NCBI GenBank assembly: GCA_964537035.1
Contig: CAZIAK010000081.1
Location: 1-13,883, forward strand
From: CAZIAK01 sp964537035
GTDB taxonomy: Bacteria; Planctomycetota; B15-G4
Direction of reading: 5' to 3'
DNA length: 13,883 nt
Shown here: piece by piece, positions 5,696-12,712 of the stretch
Numbering within the stretch: position 1 is the first letter of the stretch
Layout: every line of letters begins with the position of its first letter
Notes under the pieces: generated by a model
Database searches by the model: none
What the model was told of the DNA's origin: nothing
Seen by the model: only the letters and a program-made list of their open reading frames with translations
Translations under genes and position numbers: made by a program

Positions 5696-7312
5696 ATGCG
5701 AAAAGTCCCCGTGGCGGTGCTTCATGATCTGACCGACCGGCAGCCAGCTCACGCTCTTGTAGAAGGTGTCGATCTGGTCGTGGTCAAGAAGGGCGAGTCT
5801 GCCTTCGTCCTTTATGGACGTTGCTTGCACCGGGGAGCCTTGCTCTCCGACGGCAGCGTCCGTGGCGACAACATCATCTGCGGCTTGCACAACTGGGACT
5901 ACCGGCTCGACACGGGGATCAGCGAGTACAACAACGCCGAAGTGCTGCCGACGTTTGCAGCGTTCGTCGAAGGCGGCGAGGTGTTGGTCGACGCGGACGA
6001 GATCGCCGCCTGGGCTCGAGAGAATCCTCAGCCCTACGATCGGGAGCAGTACCAAGGCGCGTATCAGGATGTGCACGGCACGCCGGACGAGCCCTACACC
6101 GCGCTGATTCACGAGCTCGCCGGGCACGGCCTGGAGCGCACGGGTCACCACGGGCGGGTCGGTGCCATGGGTGTGCCCCGGGCGGAGCTGCCGCGCTGGG
6201 AAGACCTGCAGTTGCTCACCGCCCAGCTGGCCAAGCTGCCGCAGCTCGAAGATGTGCAGGTCGACACCAGCGTGGTCATCGGGCCGAACGCCGCCAAGCC
6301 GTTGCAGCTCGACATCCCCTTGTTCGTGTCCGATATGAGCTTCGGTGCGTTGTCCGAAGAGGCCAAGGTCGCCCTGTCCATGGGCGCAGAGCTGGCGGGC
6401 ACGGGCATCTGCTCGGGCGAGGGGGGCATGCTTCCCGAAGAGCAGGCAGAGAACAGCCGCTACTTCTACGAGCTGGCGTCTGCTCGGTTCGGCTACCGCA
6501 AGGAGCTGCTCAGCGGTGTGCAGGCCTTTCACTTCAAGGTCGGGCAAGGCGCCAAGACCGGCACGGGGGGACACCTCCCCGGGGCGAAGGTGCAAGGCAA
6601 GATCGCCGCGGTGCGAGGGCTGGCCGAGGGCACGCCAGCCATCTCACCGCCGCGCTTTCCCGACTGGACCGAGCTGTCCCAGTACCGGGAGTTCGCGGCC
6701 TTGGTGCGCGAGGAGTCCGGTGGCATCCCCGTGGGCTTCAAGCTGTCGGCTCAGCACATCGAGGCGGACCTGGACGCGGCCCTCGCCGTGGGCGTCGACT
6801 ACGTCATTCTCGACGGGCGAGGCGGTGGCACGGGGGCAGCGCCTCTGATCTTCCGCAACAACATCTCCGTGCCGACCATTCCGGCGTTGGCGCGAGCACG
6901 GCGACATCTGGACAGCTGCGGCGCCGAGGGGGTGAGCCTGATCATCACCGGCGGCCTGCGCACCGCTTCAGACTTCGTCAAGGCCTTGGCCCTCGGCGCC
7001 GATGCAGTGGCCCTGGCCAACGCACCCATGCAGGCCATCGGTTGTCTGGGCATGCGCGCCTGCCAGACCAACAACTGTCCCGTGGGCATCGCCACACAGA
7101 AGCCAGAGCTGCGTGCTCGATTGCCCGTGCGTACCGCCGCCGAGCGACTGGCTCGCTACTTCACCTCCACCGTGGAGCTGATGGCGGTGCTGGCCCGGGC
7201 CTGCGGCCACACCCGTTTCGATCAATTCGACCCGAGCGACCTGACGACCTGGCAGCGAGAGATGGCTGACCTGTCGGGCGTCGCCTTTGCAGGAGTGGGA
7301 GAGCAGCGATGA
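5696..7312 (+). CDS. Rieske domain fused to glutamate-synthase-type FMN/3Fe-4S domain
   Basis: This is a 538-residue soluble protein. Residues 1 to about 105 form a Rieske domain: C43-L-H45, then C62-G-L-H65, with 16 residues between. Residues about 150-500 form the FMN-binding domain of the glutamate-synthase large-subunit family. It has GQGAKTGTGGHLPG at 283-296, GRGGGTGAAP at 374-383, and a phosphate-binding GG at 419-420 with GADAVALAN at 434-442. It also has the 3Fe-4S motif C450-x5-C456-x4-C461 followed by PVGIATQ. There is no N-terminal amidotransferase domain and no GltB C-terminal domain, so it is not a complete glutamate synthase. It may move electrons between an FMN-bound substrate, the 3Fe-4S cluster and the Rieske cluster. 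The stop overlaps the next start (ATGA, 7309-7312), so the two enzymes are translationally coupled. The domains are firm; the substrate is unknown. Confidence 0.93.
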   Translation: MRKVPVAVLHDLTDRQPAHALVEGVDLVVVKKGESAFVLYGRCLHRGALLSDGSVRGDNIICGLHNWDYRLDTGISEYNNAEVLPTFAAFVEGGEVLVDADEIAAWARENPQPYDREQYQGAYQDVHGTPDEPYTALIHELAGHGLERTGHHGRVGAMGVPRAELPRWEDLQLLTAQLAKLPQLEDVQVDTSVVIGPNAAKPLQLDIPLFVSDMSFGALSEEAKVALSMGAELAGTGICSGEGGMLPEEQAENSRYFYELASARFGYRKELLSGVQAFHFKVGQGAKTGTGGHLPGAKVQGKIAAVRGLAEGTPAISPPRFPDWTELSQYREFAALVREESGGIPVGFKLSAQHIEADLDAALAVGVDYVILDGRGGGTGAAPLIFRNNISVPTIPALARARRHLDSCGAEGVSLIITGGLRTASDFVKALALGADAVALANAPMQAIGCLGMRACQTNNCPVGIATQKPELRARLPVRTAAERLARYFTSTVELMAVLARACGHTRFDQFDPSDLTTWQREMADLSGVAFAGVGEQR

Positions 7313-9273
7313 GCAATCCTGAGAACACCGAGAACGACGGCCTCGAGTGGCACAGGGTTCTCGACGGCGATGAGCTGGCGGAGGGTCGGGTCAAGACGGC
7401 AGCGGTGGGGCACAAGACACTCTGCCTGACCCACTTCGAAGGGGAGTACGGCGCGCTCGACAACGCCTGCCCGCACCAGGGTGGTTCGTTGGGCGAGGGC
7501 TCCATCGAGAACGGCCTGCTGCGCTGTCCCTGGCACGGCTGGGACTACCACCCTTGTACGGGCAAGGCACCGGGCTTCGATGACGGCGTCGAGACCCACC
7601 CTGTCGACGTGCGCGACGACGGCGTGTTCGTGGGACTGGTCCCCGAAGATCAGCCACCGCGAACGGTCACCGACGTCATGGCAGAGACCATGGTGGCCTG
7701 GGGCGTCGACTCTGTCTTCGGCATGGTGGGTCACAGCAACCTGGGCCTGGCGGACGCACTGCGCGTGCAAGAAGAAGCGGGCAAGCTGCGCTTCTTTGGC
7801 GTGCGACATGAGGGCGCCGCTGCCTTCGCCGCTTCGGGTTACGCCAAGCTCACCGGACGCCCTGCTGCCTGCCTGACCATCGCTGGTCCCGGCGCCACCA
7901 ACCTGCTCACAGGGCTCTGGGACGCCAAGGTCGACCGGGCACCGATTCTCGCGCTCACGGGACAGGTCGATACCCAGGTCCTGGGCCCCGGCGCTTTTCA
8001 AGAGATCGACCAGGGCAGCGCGTTTGCTGCCGTGTCCACCTTCAGCCAACCGGTGCTGGCCACGAGCCGCCACGCCGAGCTGATGACCCTGGCTCTGAAG
8101 CACGCCGTGCTGAAGCGTGACGTGGCGCACCTGTACTTCCCCGATGAAGTACAGACCCGCCCTGCCGCTGACGGCGCCCAGGCGTCCGGGCCCGAGGGGC
8201 GCTTGCCGGTGCAGCGCATCGCTCCCCCGGACGAGGCGTTGCAGTCAGCCATCGCGTTGCTCCAAACGGCGAAGAGGCCGGTGATCGTGGTGGGGCATGG
8301 GGCGCGCTTCGACATGCCCGCGGTGGTGGCCTTGGCCGAGTCGTTGAATGCTCCCGTGCTGACGACTTTCAAGGCCAAGGGGCAGATCTCAGATGGGCAC
8401 CCACTGGCTGCCGGGGTCCTCGGTCGCAGCGGCACGTCGATCGCGAGCTGGTTCATGAACGAGGCCGACTTGATGCTGGTCATGGGCGCGTCGTTCTCGA
8501 ACCACACGGGCATCACGCCCAAGGTGCCCACCATTCAGGTCGACTTCGAGGCCATGGCCCTGGGCAAGTTCCATCCGGTGACCGTGCCGCTCTGGGGCGA
8601 GATCTCGGTGGTGACCGAGCTCATGTCCCGGGCCTTGGGCACTGGCGGGCAAGCCGTTGACCCCCGGGCAGAACTGGCGGATCGGTGGGCGCTCTGGCGC
8701 GACGAGAAGGCACGGCGGCGCGCAGACGACCGGGGCCAGGGCGTGAACTCCGCCAGCGTCTTCGATGTCCTCGGCCGAGTCATCAATGACGACGCGGTGA
8801 TCGCCGTCGACGTGGGCAACAACACCTACTCGTTTGGACGCTACTTCGAGTGCCGGGCCCAGTCGGTGTTGATGTCTGGTTATCTGGGCTCGATCGGCTT
8901 CGGCTTCCCGGCGGCCATGGGTGCCTGGGCCGCGGCAGGTGACCGACGGCAGATCGTGTCGATCAGCGGCGACGGTGGTTTCGGCCAGTACATGGGCGAG
9001 CTGACCACCGCCGTGAAGTACGGCATGAACATCACTCACGTGCTGCTGAACAACGGCGAGCTGGGCAAGATCAGCAAGGAGCAACGAGCGGGCAGCTGGG
9101 ACGTGTGGCAGACCTCACTGCACAATCCAGATTTCTCACAGTTTGCAGAGAACTGCGGCGCGCTCGGTTTGCGGGTCACTGCGGTGGATCAGCTGGAGGC
9201 CGCACTGACCAAGGCCCTCAGCCATCCCGGGCCAGCGCTGGTTGAGATCATGACCGATGTCGAGTTGATCTGA
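7309..9273 (+). CDS. Rieske domain fused to a ThDP-dependent pyruvate-oxidase/acetolactate-synthase-like enzyme
   Basis: This is a 654-residue soluble protein. Residues about 13-110 form a Rieske domain: C54-P-H56, then C73-P-W-H76, with 16 residues between. Residues about 118-285 are the N-terminal pyrimidine-binding domain, with the catalytic Glu in RHEG (E168) and the GPGATNLL loop (193-200). Residues about 305-445 are the central domain. Residues about 480-650 are the diphosphate-binding domain, with G554-D555-G556 and N581-N582 forming the metal/ThDP motif. The order and sequence style match PoxB and acetohydroxyacid synthase relatives. A fused Rieske domain suits an oxidase that passes electrons from the ThDP intermediate (perhaps through FAD) onward. 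The PoxB-type C-terminal membrane-binding tail appears absent; the protein ends just after the ThDP domain. AGGAG (7291-7295) lies upstream of the start. The substrate (pyruvate or another 2-oxoacid) is not determinable. Confidence 0.93.
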   Translation: MSNPENTENDGLEWHRVLDGDELAEGRVKTAAVGHKTLCLTHFEGEYGALDNACPHQGGSLGEGSIENGLLRCPWHGWDYHPCTGKAPGFDDGVETHPVDVRDDGVFVGLVPEDQPPRTVTDVMAETMVAWGVDSVFGMVGHSNLGLADALRVQEEAGKLRFFGVRHEGAAAFAASGYAKLTGRPAACLTIAGPGATNLLTGLWDAKVDRAPILALTGQVDTQVLGPGAFQEIDQGSAFAAVSTFSQPVLATSRHAELMTLALKHAVLKRDVAHLYFPDEVQTRPAADGAQASGPEGRLPVQRIAPPDEALQSAIALLQTAKRPVIVVGHGARFDMPAVVALAESLNAPVLTTFKAKGQISDGHPLAAGVLGRSGTSIASWFMNEADLMLVMGASFSNHTGITPKVPTIQVDFEAMALGKFHPVTVPLWGEISVVTELMSRALGTGGQAVDPRAELADRWALWRDEKARRRADDRGQGVNSASVFDVLGRVINDDAVIAVDVGNNTYSFGRYFECRAQSVLMSGYLGSIGFGFPAAMGAWAAAGDRRQIVSISGDGGFGQYMGELTTAVKYGMNITHVLLNNGELGKISKEQRAGSWDVWQTSLHNPDFSQFAENCGALGLRVTAVDQLEAALTKALSHPGPALVEIMTDVELI

Positions 9274-9303
9274 GGGGAGTCTGCGCCACAGGTCTCCTTC
9301 TGT

Positions 9304-9420
9304 GCGATGGTCCGGGCGGCGCTGTTTCTCGCCAAGGGGGGCCGTGGCGCTCGGACAACTCGGCTGCGCCTCGTGAACTCGCTCCAGACCCCCCTTGGCG
9401 AGAAACAGCGCCGCCCTCGC
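9304..9420 (+). repeat. Long-hairpin dispersed repeat, copy 2
   Basis: A perfect 28-bp inverted repeat has its left arm at 9314-9341 and its right arm at 9389-9416. The arms enclose a 47-nt loop. It begins with GCGATGGTCCGG and ends with CCTCGC, like the copy at 1414-1528. The loops align with only a few changes and begin CCGT and end CAGA in both. The left arms differ at six positions plus one extra A, all matched by complementary changes in the right arm. It begins 31 nt after the stop of the ThDP enzyme gene and about 200 nt before the protease gene. It could end the Rieske operon transcript, but no U-tract follows. TGGCCTT lies exactly 21 nt beyond the unit in both copies, so the homologous region may be longer. 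Confidence 0.85.
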
Positions 9421-9619
9421 CCGTGCCAGGGCAGGAGGCTCTGGCCTTCCTGGGGTTCGTTATTGCGAGGCCTGTGCTTTGCGGTCTGCCTTGGCAGGAA
9501 GGCTCACCCGGAACATGCTGTGCAGCGGACCTGTGGCGCAGGCTGGCGCGTTTGGCCGTACCCGCATAGGATCGACGGTTCGACTGTCGTCGTTCCAATC
9601 CCGGGAAAGGATTCGTCTC
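9421..9619. promoter_or_regulatory. Leader and promoter region of the subtilase gene
   Basis: Between repeat copy 2 and the protease start there is no gene. A small hairpin, CTGCC-TT-GGCAG, lies at about 9486-9497, in a stretch with weak similarity to the right flank of repeat copy 1. GAAAGGA (9605-9611) is a ribosome binding site 8 nt before the ATG at 9620. I cannot assign -35/-10 boxes with confidence. Confidence 0.4.
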
Positions 9620-11512
9620 ATGCATGGACTGCGTCTTCTCGCCAGCTCATGTCTGGCCGCCTTGCTGATCGCTCCGATCGGCTCGTCTCAATCATCGGTC
9701 ATTCACCCTGACTTGCGTCAGCACATGGATGACGCCGCCCCTGGTACGCGCATCGAGAGCTACGTGGTCATGTCAAACCAGCTCTCTCTCGAGTGGTTCG
9801 AGCAACGGACTGGCGGGATGAGTCCGAGAGAGGCCCGGGCCTACGTGGTCGAGCAGCTCAAGGCCCACGCTGGCGAGACGCAGGTGGGTGTGCGGGCCTA
9901 CCTCGATGCACAGGTGGTGGCGGGCCGCGCGGAAGTCACCCAGGTCTTGTGGATGGGCAACGCGGTCTTCTTCGACGCCGAGCCGTCCGTGATCGAAGGG
10001 CTGGCCCAGCTGGCCGGCATCGATCGCATTCGCCGCAACGTGGATGAGGGCAAGGTGGCCTACGAAGACTCGGCGCCCAGCCCAAGCGCACCCCGGGCGG
10101 GGGGCGGCGGGGTGACCGAGCCGAACATCGTCCAGCTTCAGGCCCCGTTGCTCTGGAACCTGGGCTTCAAGGGCCAGGGCATCTTGATCGCCAACATCGA
10201 CAGTGGCGCCACCTGGACCCACCCTGACCTGGTCAAGCGCATCTGGCGCAACCCCGCCGAGATGAACAACGGCATCGACGACGACGGCAACGGCAAGATC
10301 GACGACCTGGTGGGTTGGGACTTCGCCAACAACAACAACGACCCCACATCGTCCTCGACCCATGGCACCAACACCTCTGGCCTGATGGTCGGCGACGGCA
10401 CCAACGGCAAGACCACGGGAATGGCCGTGGGCGGCAAGATGATGGTCTGCGAGATCTCCGGCGAAGCGGACGCCTGGGCCGCGCAACAGTACGCCATGGA
10501 GTCCGGCGCTGACGTGGTCAGCTCCAGCCACAGCTACAAGTGGCCCTTCAACCCCAAGCCCGACTACCACATGCACCGTCAGCTCTGCGAGATGGAGCTG
10601 GCTGGCGCGGTCATCCACGCCAACTCGATCGGCAACCAGGGCAACCAGACGGGCAGTGGCTACCCGATCCCCTGGAATGTCTCTGTGCCGGGCAGCTGCC
10701 CCCAGCCCTTCGGTAATCCCGAGGCGGCCCTGGGCGGACGGAGCTCTGTGCTCGGTTGCGCCGGAATCCACGTCTCGGATGATTCGCTCTACACCAGTTC
10801 GGGCCAGGGTCCGGCGGCGTGGGAGGACATCACCACCTACGACCCGGGTTTCCCCCACAGCCAGAACCCCGACTTCTGGGACTACCCCTGGGGCGGCACC
10901 ATGGCTCCCACGGATGGTTTGCTCAAGCCAGACATTGCCACCTACACCGACAGCGTGACGAGCACCACCAACAGTGGCGCCTACTCGAGCTTCGGCGGCA
11001 CGTCGGCGGCCACGCCCCAGCTGGGCGGCGGCATGATGCTGCTGCGGGACGTGCAGCCCGAGGCCTATCCCCGGCACATCGCCGCGGCGATCGAGTTGAC
11101 CGCCGTTGACCTGGGCCCGCCAGGAAAAGACTCTCGTTTCGGCGCGGGAAAGTTGCAGGTCTTTGACGCCGGTCGCCGGCTGGTGCTTCTGGGCCGGGCG
11201 TTCAACCAGACGCCGGCGCTCGGTCAGCAGCTGGCCTTCGACATCTTCGGTCAACCCAACACCACGTCGTATGCCTTCTACTCGAACGGCATCGTCAACT
11301 CGACGTCTTCGCTCAACCTGGTCCAGCCCTTCTTCCTGCTGGGCACGGCGAACCTCGACTCCACCGGCAGGGGCGCCCTCTCGGTCATCATTCCGCCCGT
11401 GGCCTCCTTGGTCGGCACCTATTACTTCCAGTTCGGTGCCCAGAACCAGGACCCGGCTTGGGGTGGCGGCGTGCTGCTGTCCGTGCCTGAGCTGGTCAAC
11501 GTCACCAACTGA
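9620..11512 (+). CDS. Secreted subtilisin-like serine protease (S8 family) with a C-terminal secretion-associated module
   Basis: This is a 630-residue protein. A signal peptide covers residues 1 to about 23. Residues about 43-142 look like an inhibitor-I9-type propeptide. The S8 catalytic domain spans about 165-520, with the catalytic Asp in ANIDSGATWTHPDL (D194), the His in STHGTNTSG (H248) and the Ser in GGTSAATPQ (S462). The probable oxyanion Asn is N339 in SIGNQGN. An insertion at residues 217-229 (NGIDDDGNGKIDD) is a calcium-loop-like motif seen in many bacterial subtilases. Residues about 525-622 form a beta-rich module like that ending the next protein. The start at 9620 is chosen over an upstream in-frame start near 9395 because it is directly followed by the signal peptide and preceded by GAAAGGA. 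All catalytic residues are intact, so an active extracellular or surface protease is expected. Substrates are unknown. Confidence 0.93.
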   Translation: MHGLRLLASSCLAALLIAPIGSSQSSVIHPDLRQHMDDAAPGTRIESYVVMSNQLSLEWFEQRTGGMSPREARAYVVEQLKAHAGETQVGVRAYLDAQVVAGRAEVTQVLWMGNAVFFDAEPSVIEGLAQLAGIDRIRRNVDEGKVAYEDSAPSPSAPRAGGGGVTEPNIVQLQAPLLWNLGFKGQGILIANIDSGATWTHPDLVKRIWRNPAEMNNGIDDDGNGKIDDLVGWDFANNNNDPTSSSTHGTNTSGLMVGDGTNGKTTGMAVGGKMMVCEISGEADAWAAQQYAMESGADVVSSSHSYKWPFNPKPDYHMHRQLCEMELAGAVIHANSIGNQGNQTGSGYPIPWNVSVPGSCPQPFGNPEAALGGRSSVLGCAGIHVSDDSLYTSSGQGPAAWEDITTYDPGFPHSQNPDFWDYPWGGTMAPTDGLLKPDIATYTDSVTSTTNSGAYSSFGGTSAATPQLGGGMMLLRDVQPEAYPRHIAAAIELTAVDLGPPGKDSRFGAGKLQVFDAGRRLVLLGRAFNQTPALGQQLAFDIFGQPNTTSYAFYSNGIVNSTSSLNLVQPFFLLGTANLDSTGRGALSVIIPPVASLVGTYYFQFGAQNQDPAWGGGVLLSVPELVNVTN

Positions 11513-11528
11513 CCGCACGACACAGAAC

Positions 11529-11542
11529 AGCCCGTCTGGGCT
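11529..11542 (+). terminator. Small hairpin flanked by direct repeats, first of two after the protease gene
   Basis: AGCCC-GTCT-GGGCT forms a 5-bp stem and 4-nt loop 17 nt after the stop codon. It is flanked on both sides by CAGAACA (11523-11529 and 11543-11549). There is no U-tract. It may form a tandem terminator with the larger hairpin downstream. Confidence 0.3.
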
Positions 11543-11555
11543 CAGAACACAACAA

Positions 11556-11589
11556 CACGCCGTCGGGAACCCTTGTTCTCGGCGGCGTG
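11556..11589 (+). terminator. Probable terminator hairpin of the protease gene
   Basis: A 15-bp stem (11556-11570 with 11575-11589) closes a CCTT loop and has two internal G-U wobbles. The preceding sequence is A-rich (AACACAACAA), and the following GCGTTCGTT is mildly T-rich. Its position between the protease and lectin-like genes suggests they are separate transcription units. The 100 nt that follow, up to 11690, must hold the next promoter, which I could not pinpoint. Confidence 0.55.
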
Positions 11590-11690
11590 CGTTCGTTGAG
11601 CCCCGTGTAGGTTGGCGGCTTCTCTCAATGGGGATAGGCTGATCGTCCGCAGAGTGCCCAAGTCGCTCTCCTCGACGGAATCTGATCGCA

Positions 11691-12593
11691 ATGTCCCATG
11701 GCCGTGCTCTCGTGACGTCTCTGGTCGTGACCCTGTGGCTCACGGCGATGCCCGCCGTGGTTCAGGGTCAGGCCACGTGGTGGCCAGCGGAGGCTGGCGG
11801 CACGGGGCACTTCTACGAGCCGGTCTTGGCTCCCGACGGCATCAGTTGCGCCGATGCCGCAGCGGACGCTTTCGCTCGGGGTGGCTATCTGGCCACGCCC
11901 ACCACCTCGGCAGAGAACACCTTCTGCTACGACCTGATCAGCGATCCCGCTTACTGGTTCGTGTCGTCGAACGCGAGCCTTGGCCCTTGGCTGGGCGGAC
12001 TGCAGACGGCAGGCAGCAGCGAACCGGCGGGGGGCTGGCAGTGGCCCTCTGGCGAGCGTTGGTCCTATGAGGCCTGGGCTCCCGGTGAGCCGAACAATCT
12101 CAACGGCATCGAGTCGCGGCTGCAGTTCATCGCGCTGGGCACGGCCACGAGCGCGCTCTGGAACGACGCGTACGAACACGACGATCGCATGCTGGGCTAC
12201 GTGGTCGAGTACGACCAGGCGCCGCCCTTCATCAACTGGGGAGGCGCTGTCTCAGGTGCGGGTCCCCTGCCTGTGCTCACGGCCACGGGCGCCATGGCCC
12301 TCGGGGCGAGCCTCGAACTCACCGTGACCAACGCTCCTCTCGGTGGCGTGGCCCACCTGGTCCTTGGCCTCTCTCCGCTCAACGTGCCGCTGTGGAACGG
12401 CATCCTCGTGCCAGCGCCTGACGTTCTCCTGCTGAATCTCCCCGTGGATCCCACAGGCACGGTTTCGCAGGTGGCGCCCTGGCCGCCCGGTGTCCCCGGC
12501 GGCATCGACTTGTGGTTTCAGTATTGGATGCCGGACCCCACCGCCAGCAAGGGCTGGGCCGCCAGCGACGGCGTACAGGGTACGTCGCTCTGA
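11691..12593 (+). CDS. Secreted C-type-lectin-like protein with a C-terminal beta-rich module
   Basis: This is a 300-residue protein. A signal peptide (about 1-26, ending VQG|QA) leads into a C-type-lectin-like domain at about residues 36-175. Supporting landmarks are GGYLATPTTSAEN (64-76), WLGGLQ (100-105), the calcium/sugar-site-like PGEPNN with the EPN triplet (133-135), WND (157-159) and GYVVEYD (169-175). Only C53 and C79 are present, so the canonical two disulfides of metazoan lectin domains are not conserved. Residues about 195-295 form a beta-rich module (LVPAPD...LPVDPTG...PWPPGVPGG...LWFQYW...) like the end of the upstream protease. The start at 11691 has only a weak GGA about 12 nt upstream, but the signal peptide begins right after it. 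EPN predicts mannose-type binding in animal lectins; applying that here is inference. An extracellular carbohydrate- or protein-binding role is likely. Confidence 0.85.
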   Translation: MSHGRALVTSLVVTLWLTAMPAVVQGQATWWPAEAGGTGHFYEPVLAPDGISCADAAADAFARGGYLATPTTSAENTFCYDLISDPAYWFVSSNASLGPWLGGLQTAGSSEPAGGWQWPSGERWSYEAWAPGEPNNLNGIESRLQFIALGTATSALWNDAYEHDDRMLGYVVEYDQAPPFINWGGAVSGAGPLPVLTATGAMALGASLELTVTNAPLGGVAHLVLGLSPLNVPLWNGILVPAPDVLLLNLPVDPTGTVSQVAPWPPGVPGGIDLWFQYWMPDPTASKGWAASDGVQGTSL

Positions 12594-12606
12594 CGAGCCG
12601 TGCAGA

Positions 12607-12633
12607 GAGCGCCGCGCTCGGGGCTTGGCGCTC
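12607..12633 (+). terminator. Possible terminator after the lectin-like gene
   Basis: GAGCGCC (12607-12613) and GGCGCTC (12627-12633) form a perfect 7-bp stem with a 13-nt loop, starting 14 nt after the stop codon. A competing smaller hairpin, GAGCG-CCG-CGCTC, overlaps it. No U-tract follows, so support is weak. Confidence 0.3.
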
Positions 12634-12712
12634 ATCTCGGACGGCCCTGTTGGTGCTCGGCCCGTAGGGGCTCAGTCGCCTTTGAGCTGTGCGTTGGGCA
12701 TCATGGAAGGCC

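Noticed and set aside
5171..6595. Upstream extension of the 164-residue protein's reading frame, giving 639 codons on the minus strand.
   Set aside because: The extension is antisense to the Rieske/glutamate-synthase gene and the divergent promoter, and its translation is low-complexity and His/Arg/Gly-rich. The ATG at 5170, with ATGA coupling and a following hydrophobic anchor, is the credible start.
7222..8130. A 302-codon open frame on the minus strand.
   Set aside because: It is antisense to the coupled Rieske enzyme genes and has no recognisable domain.
9395..9619. In-frame upstream start of the protease at 9395.
   Set aside because: It would begin inside the right arm of repeat copy 2 and put 75 unrelated residues before a clear signal peptide. 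The ATG at 9620 has a ribosome site at proper spacing.
9773..11743. A 656-codon open frame on the minus strand.
   Set aside because: It lies exactly opposite the subtilase gene, which has all catalytic motifs. The antisense translation is Val/Gly/His/Arg-rich with no domain, as expected from high-GC codon bias.
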